Positions 8,354 to 16,579 are shown, numbered from the stretch's first letter. The stretch: 35,465 bases of DNA from Akkermansia muciniphila (GCA_945900775.1 CAMDJP010000032.1:1-35465); one strand, 5' to 3'. A program made the numbers and translations. The notes: generated by a model not told the origin, from the letters alone.

Positions 8354-9406
8354 TTAGAAACGCGCCTTGAGCACCGCATGGGCGCGGCGCAGAGCGACCT
8401 CGGTCGTCTCCCAGCCGATGCAACCATCGGTAATCGAAACGCCGTACTTGAGCTGGCTGTGATCCTTCGTGAGCACCTGCGCGCCGCCGTGCAGATTACT
8501 CTCAATCATCACCGAATGGATGTGGCGCGAGCCAGCAGCCACCTGTTCGAGCACAGCGTCGAGCACCTCGGGTTGGCGCTCGGGGGCTTTGCTACTATTG
8601 GCGTGGCTGCAATCCACCATCAGGGAGGGCACCAGCTTCTGCTTCTGCATCAGCGCGACCGCATCGGCCACGTGCGCGACGGAATAATTCGGCCCACCAC
8701 TGCCACCGCGCAGAACGAGCTGGCAATCGGGGTTGCCCGTGGTGCTGACGGCTGAGGCGCGGCCTTCGGGCGTGATGCCGAGGAACGTCTGCGGTTGACC
8801 GGCGGCAAGGATGGCGTTCACCGCCACCTGCAGGTCACCGCTGGTGCCGTTCTTAAAACCGACCGGCATCGAGAGGCCCGACGCCATCTGCCGGTGCGGC
8901 TGCGACTCGACCGTGCGTGCGCCGATGGCCGCCCAGCAGACCGAGTCGGAGATGTACTGCGGCGTGATGGGATCGAGCAACTCGGTAGCGGTGGGCATCC
9001 CGAGATCGAGCACGCGACCCAGGAATTCGCGAGCGAGCCGGAGACCGCCGGGGATGTCGCACGTCTCGTTCAGGTGCGGATCCATGATCAGACCCTTCCA
9101 GCCGGTGGTGGTCCGGGGCTTCTCAAAATAGACGCGCATCACGACGAGCAGGCGGTCGCTTAACTCGTTCGACAAAGGAAGAAGCCGCTTCGCATATTCC
9201 ACACCTGCTTCCACGTCGTGGATCGAGCAGGGGCCGACCACTACCAGCAGGCGCGGGTCGCGCCCGTGGATAATCTCGTGAATCTCGCGCCGCACGCGGG
9301 CGACCAGCTCGGTCTGCGCGTTCGTGCGCGGGACGAGTTGGCGCAGTTCCAGCGGGCTGGGCAACGCCTCCGAGGAGACGATCCGAAGGTCTGTGACCTT
9401 TTGCAT
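8354..9406 (-). CDS. 3-deoxy-7-phosphoheptulonate (DAHP) synthase, class I (AroF/G/H type)
   Basis: The enzyme condenses phosphoenolpyruvate and erythrose 4-phosphate, the first step of the shikimate pathway. The protein follows the E. coli AroG pattern throughout: LLVVVGPCSIHD (about 53-64), the YFEKPRTTTGWKGL loop, GARTVESQPHRQMASGLSMP, GFKNGTSGD and DCSHANSSK near the C-terminus. Lys, Arg, His, Glu and Asp of the active and metal sites all appear in these motifs. I prefer the ATG at 9406 (350 residues) because its spacing to GPCSIHD equals that in AroG and AAGGGG precedes it; a TTG at 9442 would add 12 residues. Which feedback-regulation class it belongs to (Phe, Tyr or Trp) cannot be told from motifs alone. 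Confidence 0.96.
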   Translation of the reverse strand: MQKVTDLRIVSSEALPSPLELRQLVPRTNAQTELVARVRREIHEIIHGRDPRLLVVVGPCSIHDVEAGVEYAKRLLPLSNELSDRLLVVMRVYFEKPRTTTGWKGLIMDPHLNETCDIPGGLRLAREFLGRVLDLGMPTATELLDPITPQYISDSVCWAAIGARTVESQPHRQMASGLSMPVGFKNGTSGDLQVAVNAILAAGQPQTFLGITPEGRASAVSTTGNPDCQLVLRGGSGGPNYSVAHVADAVALMQKQKLVPSLMVDCSHANSSKAPERQPEVLDAVLEQVAAGSRHIHSVMIESNLHGGAQVLTKDHSQLKYGVSITDGCIGWETTEVALRRAHAVLKARF

Positions 9407-9500
9407 CCCCTTATTTGTGCGGGGACGGCGCGCGGGTTTCAAGAAACTTCCGCGCGGGGAGGGCTGAGTGCAGGACCCGAGAACGCCCCTAGAGAGACAG

Positions 9501-9527
9501 GGTCATTCCCGAAGGGAACGGGGGACC
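9501..9527. repeat. REP-like intergenic palindrome, single copy here
   Basis: GGTC (9501-9504) and GACC (9524-9527) enclose an inner TTCCC-GAA-GGGAA hairpin (9506-9518). The unit lies in the 167-base gap between the nucleotidyltransferase stop and the DAHP synthase start. Its layout resembles short GTCATTCC-type intergenic repeats seen in several bacterial phyla. No T-run follows in either direction, so it is not an obvious terminator. Confidence 0.4.
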
Positions 9528-9573
9528 TCGAAAGCCACTCCGTCGCAGGATTACGGTTCTGGGGTGCGCCGCT

Positions 9574-10329
9574 TCATGACTCCTGCTCCGTCTCCAGCTT
9601 CGCGAGCACTTCGGGGTCGCGCACGTCCACCCAGCGGCCCTCGATCTTCAGGCCGGCCAGTGGATGATGAGTTTTGATGAGCGCGGCGATGGCATCCGTC
9701 AGCTCGTACTCGTCACGGGGCGATTTCTCCAACCGCTCCGTGTGTTCGAAAAGCGACGGACGGAAGATGTAGATGCCGGCATTGTACCATGCGGTCTCGC
9801 CCGATTTCAGCCAACCCTGCGCGCCCAGTTCCTCGAGCTGCGTCGGCGAAGGTTTCTCGACGAGATGCGCCAGTTCGAACTTCTCGTCGAAGAAAAACAG
9901 TCCGCCCTTGGTCACATCCTCGCTGCCGGTCACCGTCACCACGCCGGAGAAGTGGCCCTCGTTGTAACGATGGATCATCCGTGCGTAGGTCTCGGGCTTC
10001 ACGAGAATGTCCCCGTAGGTGAGGACGAAAGGCGACGCGCTGATGAACTCCTTGGCCAGCTCCGGAGCCTTGCCGGTGCCGTCCTGCACGAGCTGCCGAG
10101 CGTACTGGATGTGGACGCCCCACTGCGAGCCGTCGCCAAAGTGGTCCTCCACCACCTCCGCACGCCAGCCGGTGATGATGCAAAACTCGCGGATTCCCGC
10201 GGCTTTCAAGCCCTCGACGATGTGTTCGAGAATTGGCTTGCCGTGCACGCAGAGCATCGGCTTCGGCAGCTCGGCCGTGAGCTCACGCATGCGCGTGCCC
10301 TTCCCTGCGGCAAGAATGACGGCTTTCAT
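9574..10329 (-). CDS. sugar-phosphate nucleotidyltransferase
   Basis: This is a GT-A fold nucleotidyltransferase that would charge a sugar 1-phosphate with an NTP for envelope polysaccharide or activated-sugar synthesis. The ATG at 10329 was chosen because it places MKAVILAAGKGTRM at the very N-terminus, with the GxGTRM nucleotide loop at residues 9-14. PKPMLCVHGKPILEH (about 21-35) completes the signature. Other family features are YGDILV (metal-binding Asp), FFDEKFELAHLVEKP, WYNAGIYIFRP and a C-terminal WVDVRDPEVLAK. At 251 residues it is the short form without an acyltransferase domain, like RmlA/RfbF-type or mannose-1-phosphate guanylyltransferase-like proteins. The exact sugar and nucleotide are not determinable. 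It lies 94 bases downstream of apgM on the same strand. Confidence 0.88.
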   Translation of the reverse strand: MKAVILAAGKGTRMRELTAELPKPMLCVHGKPILEHIVEGLKAAGIREFCIITGWRAEVVEDHFGDGSQWGVHIQYARQLVQDGTGKAPELAKEFISASPFVLTYGDILVKPETYARMIHRYNEGHFSGVVTVTGSEDVTKGGLFFFDEKFELAHLVEKPSPTQLEELGAQGWLKSGETAWYNAGIYIFRPSLFEHTERLEKSPRDEYELTDAIAALIKTHHPLAGLKIEGRWVDVRDPEVLAKLETEQES

Positions 10330-10423
10330 TGCCTGATTATCGCCACGGAGACGCAAAGAGCGGGGAGTTCATACAGGATTGAAGTTGGCCCATTGATTCT
10401 CTGCGGCTTTTCGGCGAGTGGTA

Positions 10424-11650
10424 TCACGCCCCGAACTTGTCGAACATCTTTCCGTTCGCCTGCATGAGGCGGATGAGGTACTTGGCCTCGAAGACGCCGA
10501 GCGAACCTTGATTGGCGCCGGTCTCACTGAAGCGTTCGAGCTTGTCTGAGCCGCTCACCGCTGAGTGAAGCAGCACTGGCTGCGGATGCCACGAGTGGCC
10601 ACGCATGGCACACGGTGTCGAGTGGTCGCCGGTGATGACGAGCACGTCCGGCTTCTTCTTGAGCAGAATCGGCAGCGCGGCGTCGAAATCCTGAATCGCC
10701 TTCACCTTCGCATCGAAGTTGCCATCCTCGCCGGCCTTGTCCGTGTACTTATAGTGGATGAAGAAGAAGTCGTAGTTGTCGTACTCGGCTCGATAACGCT
10801 CGAACTGCTCGGCGATGGTCTGCGGCCCCTCAATCTTAGCCATGCCGACGAGCTGGGCGAGTCCTTTATACATCGGATAGACCGCGATTGCCGCGGGGCG
10901 CATCGCGTAGCGGTCGGCGAAGAGCGGGATGGCCGGCTGGTGCGCGACGCCGCGCATAAGGAAACCGTTGGCCGGTTGGCGACCCTTGAGCAGCGGCAGG
11001 GCGGCTTTGTAAAAGTCGCTGATGAGCTTGGCCATCTTCTTCTGCTTCGCGCTCTTGGCGTTGACCGGCTTGGCGGAGGCGATGGGCAGCCCTTCGCGGT
11101 TCGGGTCGGTGTCGGTCAGCGGTCCTTCCAATCCTTTGCCGTGGAAGATGACGACGAAGCGGTGCTCCTTGCCCGCCTTGATGGTCACCTCAGTGTTGCC
11201 AATCTTCTTAATCTTGCTCGAGAGCACCGCGCAGAGCTCTTCGCAAATCTCGGTGGCGATACGGCCGGCGCGGCGGTCGGTGACGAGGCCCTTGGCGTCG
11301 AGCGTGCAGAAGTTCGCGCGCGCGGCGACGTCGCCGGCATTCAACTCGAGACCCAACCCGAGCGCCTCAATCACCCCGCGACCGACTTCGAACTCGAGCG
11401 GGTCATAGCCGAAAAGGGCGAGGTGCCCGGGGCCGCTGCCTGGTGTGATGCCGGGCGCGACGGGCGTCATTCGCCCCTGCGCGCAGCCGTTCTTCACGAG
11501 CCGATCGAGGTTGGGCGTCGTCGCCGCTTCGAGTGGGGTGAGATTGCCCTGCGCGGGCGTGGCGATGTCGCCGAGGCCGTCGAGCACCACGAGGGCCATC
11601 TTAACGGGGGTCTTGACCAGCAGTTTTGCGTAAAGTTCGTCGTGGTTCAT
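10424..11650 (-). CDS. apgM: cofactor-independent phosphoglycerate mutase, archaeal (ApgM) type
   Basis: It would interconvert 3- and 2-phosphoglycerate without 2,3-bisphosphoglycerate, in glycolysis and gluconeogenesis. The 408-residue protein belongs to the alkaline phosphatase superfamily. It shows LDGLGD (metal Asp at 24), TPLEAATTPNLDRL, GITPGSGPGHLALFGYDP (candidate nucleophile Ser72), then VEVGRG-like FEVGRGVIEALG and a C-terminal ITGDHSTPCAMRGHSWHP metal site. This is the ApgM rather than the GpmI architecture; relatives were once annotated as homoserine kinase. The start is the ATG at 11650. No Shine-Dalgarno is obvious, but a TTGACG-type promoter lies about 60 bases upstream. It precedes the nucleotidyltransferase gene. 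Confidence 0.93.
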   Translation of the reverse strand: MNHDELYAKLLVKTPVKMALVVLDGLGDIATPAQGNLTPLEAATTPNLDRLVKNGCAQGRMTPVAPGITPGSGPGHLALFGYDPLEFEVGRGVIEALGLGLELNAGDVAARANFCTLDAKGLVTDRRAGRIATEICEELCAVLSSKIKKIGNTEVTIKAGKEHRFVVIFHGKGLEGPLTDTDPNREGLPIASAKPVNAKSAKQKKMAKLISDFYKAALPLLKGRQPANGFLMRGVAHQPAIPLFADRYAMRPAAIAVYPMYKGLAQLVGMAKIEGPQTIAEQFERYRAEYDNYDFFFIHYKYTDKAGEDGNFDAKVKAIQDFDAALPILLKKKPDVLVITGDHSTPCAMRGHSWHPQPVLLHSAVSGSDKLERFSETGANQGSLGVFEAKYLIRLMQANGKMFDKFGA

Positions 11651-11706
11651 AACAAGGTCACTTCAAGTCCAGTTCAGGGAACGCGCCGCAATCCGGCACG
11701 TCGAGG

Positions 11707-11736
11707 ATAATGCGAGCAAGGCCGCGGGAGCGTCAA
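11707..11736 (-). promoter_or_regulatory. candidate promoter for apgM
   Basis: On the minus strand TTGACG (11731-11736), 18 bases, then CATTAT (11707-11712) predict a start near 11700 and a leader of about 50 bases. The -35 equals those of tig and clpP. Confidence 0.45.
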
Positions 11737-11794
11737 CGGCAGATTGGTGACGGGGCGGAAACAATCGGACGCAAACGCGGGCGTGGCCCATCGC

Positions 11795-12976
11795 TCACTT
11801 CCGCACGCGGGCGACGAACCGTGCCATTCGCTCGGTAGCGGTCTGGATCTGCTCAAGCGAGGTGGCGAAGCAGCAGCGCATGTAGCCCTCACCACTCGGC
11901 CCGAAGGCGCTGCCGGGCACGGCGGCCACCTTCTCCTCCTGCAACAGGCGCACGGCGAATTCTTTCGAGGTCAATCCAGTGCTCTTGATGGACGGAAACG
12001 CGTAGAAGGAGCCACGCGGCAGATGACACGTAAGGCCCATGGCGTTGAACGCCTTCACGATGAAGTTGCGGCGCAGCTTGTACTGCTCGCGCATCTCGGC
12101 GCAGGCAGCGGCACCGTGCTGGATCGCCTCGAGCGCGGCTTCCTGGCTGATGATGCTGGCGCAGAGCATCGAGTACTGGTGGATGCGCATCATCGCTTCG
12201 ATAAACTCCGCCGGGCCGCAGGCGTAGCCGATGCGGAAGCCGGTCATCGCATAGGCCTTACTGAAGCCGTGCAGGAAAATCGTGCGCTCAGCCATGCCGG
12301 GCAGCGACGCGATGGAGACGTGCTCGCCCTCGAAAGTCAGCTCTGCGTAAATCTCGTCCGTGAGCACGACGAGGTTGTGGCGCTGGACCACGGCAGCAAT
12401 CTTCTCCAACTCCAGCCGCGTCATCGTGCCGCCAGTAGGGTTGGTCGGGAAATTCAGCATCAACGCCTTGGTCCGCGGTGTGATGGCCTTCTCGATGGCC
12501 TCGGCGGTGACGGCGAAGCCGTTCGCAGCGGTACACTCCACGGCGACCGGCGTGCCGTGCGCGAGCGCGATGCTCGGCGAATAGCTCACGTAGCACGGCT
12601 CGTGATGGAGAATCTCGTCACCGGGATTAATAACGGCGCGTAGCGCCAGATCGAGCGCCTCGCTCACGCCGACGGCGATCAGAATCTGCGTCTTGGCGTC
12701 GTAGCGGACCCCGAAATGCTGCACGAGGTGCTCGCTGATAGCCTCGCGCAAGGTGAGCAGCCCAAGGTTCGATGTGTAACCGGTCTTGCCCCGTTCCAGC
12801 GCGTAGATAGCCGCCTCGCGAATGTTCCAAGGTGTGACAAAGTCCGGCTCACCCACACCGAGCGAGATGATGTCCTTCTGACCTTGAACAAGATCGAAGA
12901 ACTCGCGAATCCCCGAGCGCGGAATGGCGCGGACGTGGCTCGCGATGCTCTGGTTTGGTTGGAACGGCGTTGCCAT
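11795..12976 (-). CDS. PLP-dependent class I/II aminotransferase (aspartate/aromatic aminotransferase-like)
   Basis: This is a fold-type I aminotransferase. With the ATG at 12976 the protein has 393 residues. The N-terminal segment has a substrate-binding region (ISLGVGEPDFVTP), then GKTGYTS, the NFPTNPTGG motif (Asn179), LTDEIYAELTF (Asp207 contacting the PLP nitrogen and a Tyr) and HGFSKAYAMTGFRIGY, whose Lys240 should form the Schiff base. The pattern fits subgroup I-gamma enzymes (AspC/PatA-like), which take Asp, Ala or aromatic amino acids; the substrate is not predictable here. An upstream TTG at 13015 is rejected because it lies inside the clpX terminator hairpin. Its own promoter may overlap that terminator. 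It is probably a stand-alone gene. Confidence 0.92.
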   Translation of the reverse strand: MATPFQPNQSIASHVRAIPRSGIREFFDLVQGQKDIISLGVGEPDFVTPWNIREAAIYALERGKTGYTSNLGLLTLREAISEHLVQHFGVRYDAKTQILIAVGVSEALDLALRAVINPGDEILHHEPCYVSYSPSIALAHGTPVAVECTAANGFAVTAEAIEKAITPRTKALMLNFPTNPTGGTMTRLELEKIAAVVQRHNLVVLTDEIYAELTFEGEHVSIASLPGMAERTIFLHGFSKAYAMTGFRIGYACGPAEFIEAMMRIHQYSMLCASIISQEAALEAIQHGAAACAEMREQYKLRRNFIVKAFNAMGLTCHLPRGSFYAFPSIKSTGLTSKEFAVRLLQEEKVAAVPGSAFGPSGEGYMRCCFATSLEQIQTATERMARFVARVRK

Positions 12977-12993
12977 TGAGCGAGGGAAAGTAG

Positions 12994-13037
12994 AAAAAAA
13001 GAGCCCACCCAGCAAGCTTCGAAGCTCACCGGGCGGG
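12994..13037 (-). terminator. strong intrinsic terminator after clpX
   Basis: On the minus strand CCCGCCC (13031-13037) pairs with GGGTGGG (13004-13010). The pairing continues through wobble pairs into a self-complementary AGCTTCGAAGCT core, giving one nearly continuous stem. CTCTTTTTTT follows at 12994-13003. It begins six bases after the clpX stop. Confidence 0.88.
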
Positions 13038-13042
13038 AAAGG

Positions 13043-14326
13043 TTAGGCTGCAGCGGCGTCTTCTTTGCGCCGGAGAATGGGCTTGGCGTGGTTGGTGACG
13101 ACTTCCTTGGTCACCTGGACAGCGACGATGTCCTCGCTGCTGGGAATCTCGTACATCACCTCGAGCATCAGCTTCTCGAGCAGGCTGCGCAGCGCGCGCG
13201 CGCCAGTGCCCTTCTTATGGGCCGACCCGGCCAGTGCGTGCAAGGCGTCGGAAGTGAACTCCAGCTCCACGCCCTCCATCCACAGCAGCTTTGAGTACTG
13301 CTTGGTGAGAGCGTTCTTGGTCTCAGTGAGGACGGAAATCAACTGCGCCTCGCTCAACTCGGCGAGCACGGTGAACATCGGCAAACGGCCGATGAACTCG
13401 GGGATGAACCCGAAACCGAGCAGATCTTCCGGCTCGACCTTGGCAAGCGCCTCGCACTTCTCGATGGGACTGGAGTCCTCCCCCTGCGCCGGGGCCCCGA
13501 AGCCGAGCGTGCGGCTGCCGAGTCGACGCTGGATAATGCTATCCAGCCCGACAAACGCGCCGCCGCAGATGAACAGGATGTTGTGGGTGTCCACCTTGAT
13601 GTACTCCTGCTGCGGATGCTTGCGACCGCCTTGCGGTGGAACGTTGCAGATGGTCCCTTCCAAAATCTTCAGCAGCGCCTGCTGTACACCCTCGCCGGAG
13701 ACGTCGCGTGTGATGGAAACGTTCTCGGTCTTGCGCGCTATCTTGTCGATTTCGTCAATGTACACGATGCCCATCTGCGCGCGCTTCACGTCGTACTCAG
13801 CGTTTTGGAGCAACCGCAAGACGATGTTCTCCACGTCTTCGCCCACGTAGCCAGCCTCGGTGAGAGTGGTGGCATCGGCGATGGCGAAGGGCACATCGAG
13901 AACCTTCGCAAGCGAACGGGCCAGCAACGTCTTGCCCGAGCCGGTGGGGCCGATGAGCAGTATGTTGCTCTTCTCAATGACCACGTCGTGGTGCGGCGTG
14001 GTATCGATGCCGATGTTCTCAGTGTGGGCCTTGTCGTGAAGGATTCGCTTGTAATGATTGTGAACCGCGACGGCCAAGGTCTTCTTGGCATGGTCCTGAC
14101 CGATACACGCGAGGTCGAGCTGGCGCTTGATCTCGGAGGGCTTGGGCACCTTGAGCTTGGGAAGGGACTTGCGCTGATCGGCCTGAAGCTCCTTATCGAG
14201 GACGCTCTTGCAGACGGTGATGCAGTTGTCGCAGATGTAGACGCCGGGGCCGGAGATGAGCTTACGCACTTCCGCGTGCGATTTGCCGCAGAAGCTGCAC
14301 AAGGTCAGGTTGGTCGGCCGGGCCAT
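13043..14326 (-). CDS. clpX: ATP-dependent Clp protease ATP-binding subunit ClpX
   Basis: ClpX is a hexameric AAA+ unfoldase that feeds substrates into ClpP. The 427-residue protein has the N-terminal zinc domain with Cys10, Cys13, Cys32 and Cys35. Walker A is GPTGSGKT (126-133), the pore loop is GYVG (159-162) and Walker B is GIVYIDEID (186-194). [11 protein letters not shown] segment holds the RKH loop. An LGF tripeptide in SRTLGFGAP is the likely ClpP-docking loop, followed by the sensor 2 region near [12 protein letters not shown]. Its start lies 27 bases after the clpP stop, so clpP-clpX is one operon. A strong terminator follows directly. Confidence 0.98.
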   Translation of the reverse strand: MARPTNLTLCSFCGKSHAEVRKLISGPGVYICDNCITVCKSVLDKELQADQRKSLPKLKVPKPSEIKRQLDLACIGQDHAKKTLAVAVHNHYKRILHDKAHTENIGIDTTPHHDVVIEKSNILLIGPTGSGKTLLARSLAKVLDVPFAIADATTLTEAGYVGEDVENIVLRLLQNAEYDVKRAQMGIVYIDEIDKIARKTENVSITRDVSGEGVQQALLKILEGTICNVPPQGGRKHPQQEYIKVDTHNILFICGGAFVGLDSIIQRRLGSRTLGFGAPAQGEDSSPIEKCEALAKVEPEDLLGFGFIPEFIGRLPMFTVLAELSEAQLISVLTETKNALTKQYSKLLWMEGVELEFTSDALHALAGSAHKKGTGARALRSLLEKLMLEVMYEIPSSEDIVAVQVTKEVVTNHAKPILRRKEDAAAA

Positions 14327-14353
14327 CGTTGTCGCTCCAATGCTTTGGTGCCA

Positions 14354-14983
14354 TTACGGTGGCACACTACTCTTATCGGGCAATCCGGGAACTTCTTTAC
14401 GAGAAACTACCACCTCGTCCACAAGACCGAACGCCTTGGCTTCTTCGGCGCTCATAAAATTATCGCGGTCGCAGGCCTTCTCGACCACATCTTCCGGCTG
14501 GCCGGTGTGCTTAGCGATGACAGAGTTCAAGCGCTGCTTCAGCTTGAGCATGTACTTCACGCGGATCTCCACGTCGCTAGCAGCCCCCTCGGCGCCGCCG
14601 AGCACTTGATGAATCATGATGTTCGCGTTCGGCAGGGAGAAGCGTTTGCCTTTCGCGCCAGCGGACAGGAGCACCGCGCCCATCGAGGCGGCTTGGCCGA
14701 TGCAATAGGTATTCACGTCGCAGGTGATGAACTGCATCGTGTCGTAGATGGCGAGACCCGCCGTGACGCTGCCACCGGGTGAGTTGATGTAGAGGTGGAT
14801 GTCCTTCTTCGGATCGGACATCTGCAGGAAAAGCAGCTGCGCGACGATTACATTCGCCACCATGTCGTCCACCGGCGTGCCGAGGAAGACGATACGATCC
14901 ACTAGCAGACGCGAGTAAATGTCATACCCGCGCTCGCCGCGCCCAGTTTGTTCAACGACGTAAGGGATTGGAAATCCGGACAT
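14354..14983 (-). CDS. clpP: ATP-dependent Clp protease proteolytic subunit ClpP
   Basis: ClpP is the barrel-shaped serine peptidase partner of ClpX. With the ATG at 14983 it has 209 residues. The catalytic triad is Ser100 in GQAASMGA, His125 in IMIHQ and Asp174 in CDRDNFMS, close to the E. coli mature numbering (97, 122, 171). The N-terminal loop [27 protein letters not shown] is split by the normal processing region; [18 protein letters not shown] forms the oxyanion strand. A TTG eight codons upstream (15007) is rejected because it overlaps the predicted -10 element at 15006-15011. The pairing with clpX downstream is standard; rnc lies upstream with a 158-base gap that holds promoters. Confidence 0.97.
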   Translation of the reverse strand: MSGFPIPYVVEQTGRGERGYDIYSRLLVDRIVFLGTPVDDMVANVIVAQLLFLQMSDPKKDIHLYINSPGGSVTAGLAIYDTMQFITCDVNTYCIGQAASMGAVLLSAGAKGKRFSLPNANIMIHQVLGGAEGAASDVEIRVKYMLKLKQRLNSVIAKHTGQPEDVVEKACDRDNFMSAEEAKAFGLVDEVVVSRKEVPGLPDKSSVPP

Positions 14984-15005
14984 AACTTGTTTTTTCAATT
15001 CGCGC

Positions 15006-15035
15006 AACGTAAGTGAGTTGACGTCGCCGCGTCAA
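15006..15035 (-). promoter_or_regulatory. candidate proximal promoter for clpP-clpX
   Basis: On the minus strand TTGACG (15030-15035), 18 bases, then TACGTT (15006-15011). The predicted start falls around 14999, about 16 bases before the clpP ATG. The -35 and flanks (TTGACGCG) match the tig promoter. Confidence 0.45.
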
Positions 15036-15068
15036 GCAAACCATCGTGGGGTGACCCCGTGACAGGTT

Positions 15069-15097
15069 ATTCTACCACAACTTAGCGGGTTTGAGAA
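15069..15097 (-). promoter_or_regulatory. possible second upstream promoter for clpP
   Basis: On the minus strand TTCTCA (15092-15097), 17 bases, then TAGAAT (15069-15074). The -10 matches five of six consensus positions and the -35 four of six, suggesting tandem promoters in this gap. Confidence 0.35.
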
Positions 15098-15141
15098 ACT
15101 GGCGAGCGGGAGATTGTTCACTGCGTTCCATCTACCACTCA

Positions 15142-15828
15142 TCAGGCACGTTCCCGCGTGAGGGCAGCCCGCGCCGCCGCTGTCTCGGCCACTTTCTTGC
15201 TTCGACCACGTCCCTGCCCCAATTCCATGCCGCCGTGCCACACCGCGCACTCGAACACACGGTCGTGGTCCGGCCCGCTGGCACTCAGCAACCGGTACTC
15301 GATCGGCTCGGGCGAACGCGCCTGCAATAGCTCCTGCAATTCGCCCTTCGGATTGTCCGCCGCAGGGTCGCTCTCGAAGTCGGCCAAGCCCTCGGCGAAC
15401 TCGCGCAGCACGAACGCCTGCACTGCCTCGAAACCGCCGTCCAAATAAATCGCCCCAAGTAATGCCTCGAACGCATCGGCCAGAATCGAGGCCCGGTCAC
15501 GCCCGCCGTTCGTCATTTCGCCGCGGCTCAGCATCAGATGCCCGCCGAGCCCGAGCTCCCGCGCCCGGTCCGCCAAGGCCGCCTCGTTCACCAGCCGAGC
15601 GCGCGTCTTCGTAAGCGCGCCCTCGTCGAACATGGGATGAGCGGCATAGAGCGCCCCGCTCAATGACAGCTGCAACACCGCGTCGCCAAGAAATTCGAGC
15701 CTCTGATTATGCTCGCGCGGACCGTTCGGCTCCGCGACGGCGGATGCATGCGTCAAGGCCTGCCGCAAGAGTGCGAGGGAATGAAAAGTGTAGCCGAGTC
15801 GTATTTGAAATAAATCGAGATCGGCCAC
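15142..15828 (-). CDS. rnc: ribonuclease III
   Basis: RNase III cleaves double-stranded RNA in rRNA and mRNA processing. The 228-residue protein has the usual endonuclease domain then a dsRNA-binding domain. The signature NQRLEFLGDAVLQL (about 41-54) carries Glu45 and Asp49, and ADAFEALLGAIYLDGG (about 118-133) carries Asp119 and Glu122. These correspond to E. coli Glu41, Asp45, Asp114 and Glu117; the E. coli Glu38 position is Gln, a frequent natural variant. The dsRBD runs from NPKGELQELLQ to the C-terminus (GRGRSKKVAETAAARAAL). The start is the ATG at 15828, 16 bases after the stop of the zinc-ribbon gene, so the two form an operon. Confidence 0.96.
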   Translation of the reverse strand: MADLDLFQIRLGYTFHSLALLRQALTHASAVAEPNGPREHNQRLEFLGDAVLQLSLSGALYAAHPMFDEGALTKTRARLVNEAALADRARELGLGGHLMLSRGEMTNGGRDRASILADAFEALLGAIYLDGGFEAVQAFVLREFAEGLADFESDPAADNPKGELQELLQARSPEPIEYRLLSASGPDHDRVFECAVWHGGMELGQGRGRSKKVAETAAARAALTRERA

Positions 15829-15844
15829 GATGGAAAGTCCCGCG

Positions 15845-16441
15845 TCAGTCCGCGGCTCGCTGTGCGGTGGCTTGCGGCTCGATGATTGGTTCGGCAGAGG
15901 TTTCCGCTGCGGGGCTTGCGGCGGATACGGGGCTCGGACCGTGTTCCATCAACTGCGCCACCTGCCGCTGCACTTCCTCAAGCTGCGTGAGCTGCAAATC
16001 AGGATCGGGAATCGTGAAAAGATCGCCCGTCTTCGGGTGCTCATACACGAAGATTCGCCGGCCTTCCCGACGCAGTTGCTCCTTCACCTTCAGCAGGCGC
16101 TTGCGCTCAAGCATCACCGCAAGGATGTAACTGGCGGCGTGATAATGCGGGTCGTCCTGCTCGACGAGCTTGCGCAGCAGCGTCTCAGCCGTCTCCTTCT
16201 GAATCGGCTCCGGCGGCGCCAGCGGCGGTGCCAGATACACGCCCTGCCAGTGCGAGACGAAGCCTTTCGGCTCGCCCGTCGCGCCACCGTGCTTCTCTGT
16301 CCAGCATTTCTCGCACAGGTCGAGTCTCTGATACTCGTGCCGATGGTCAACGAGGACGGTGTGGTACGCCTGCTTGTCGGCGAAGCGCTGTTCGCACGCT
16401 TGGCAGGCATGGGCTCGGGACTGAATGTTCCAATCAATCAT
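15845..16441 (-). CDS. small zinc-ribbon-like protein of unknown function, upstream of rnc
   Basis: A 198-residue soluble protein whose function I do not recognise. The N-terminus has paired CxxC motifs, Cys13/Cys16 and Cys43/Cys46, with histidines between them (HTVLVDHRHEY), suggesting a structural zinc site. A central region resembles a helical domain (ETAETLLRKLVEQDDPHYHA, then ASYILAVMLERKRLLK). The segment RIFVYEHPKTGDLFTIPDPDL (about 140-160, quoted in part) looks like a conserved strand pair. The C-terminal 35 residues are low-complexity Ala/Glu-rich. It is probably conserved in Verrucomicrobiota, judging by its resemblance to proteins I have seen beside housekeeping genes. It shares a transcript with rnc. 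The leader carries a GC-rich hairpin and a T9 run. Confidence 0.75.
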   Translation of the reverse strand: MIDWNIQSRAHACQACEQRFADKQAYHTVLVDHRHEYQRLDLCEKCWTEKHGGATGEPKGFVSHWQGVYLAPPLAPPEPIQKETAETLLRKLVEQDDPHYHAASYILAVMLERKRLLKVKEQLRREGRRIFVYEHPKTGDLFTIPDPDLQLTQLEEVQRQVAQLMEHGPSPVSAASPAAETSAEPIIEPQATAQRAAD

Positions 16442-16444
16442 CGC

Positions 16445-16475
16445 AAAAAAAAATCATGCCGCGCGCGTCGCGCGG
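16445..16475 (-). promoter_or_regulatory. leader hairpin plus T9 run before the zinc-ribbon gene
   Basis: On the minus strand CCGCGCG-ACG-CGCGCGG (16459-16475) is a perfect seven-base-pair hairpin. Five bases later comes a run of nine T (16445-16453), ending four bases before the ATG. It lies between the predicted promoter and the start codon, so it could act as a partial terminator or attenuator. The five-base separation from the T-run weakens that reading. Confidence 0.4.
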
Positions 16476-16488
16476 AAAATCCGCTCTG

Positions 16489-16516
16489 ATTATCACCTGC
16501 CTTTGCGGGACTTCAA
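16489..16516 (-). promoter_or_regulatory. candidate promoter for the zinc-ribbon gene and rnc
   Basis: On the minus strand TTGAAG (16511-16516), 16 bases, then GATAAT (16489-16494). It is divergent from the promoter of the GSDH-like gene. The predicted transcript starts near 16482. Confidence 0.45.
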
Positions 16517-16543
16517 TCTCTATTCCCATCTGCCGCCACGAGT

Positions 16544-16572
16544 TTGACTTTCGCCTTAGACGAGCCTTTACT
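16544..16572 (+). promoter_or_regulatory. promoter predicting a leaderless mRNA for the GSDH-like gene
   Basis: TTGACT at 16544-16549, a 17-base spacer and TTTACT at 16567-16572. Seven bases separate the -10 from the ATG at 16580, so transcription should begin at or next to the start codon. No Shine-Dalgarno is present. A CGAGCC/GGCTCG inverted repeat (16561-16566 with 16574-16579) flanks the -10 and could be an operator. Confidence 0.5.
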
Positions 16573-16579
16573 CGGCTCG

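Noticed and set aside
10565-11710. 381-codon plus-strand frame opposite apgM
   Set aside because: Mirror of a well-supported enzyme; no family signature.
13583-14782. Plus-strand frame opposite clpX and clpP
   Set aside because: Runs across two certain genes and their gap; antisense shadow.
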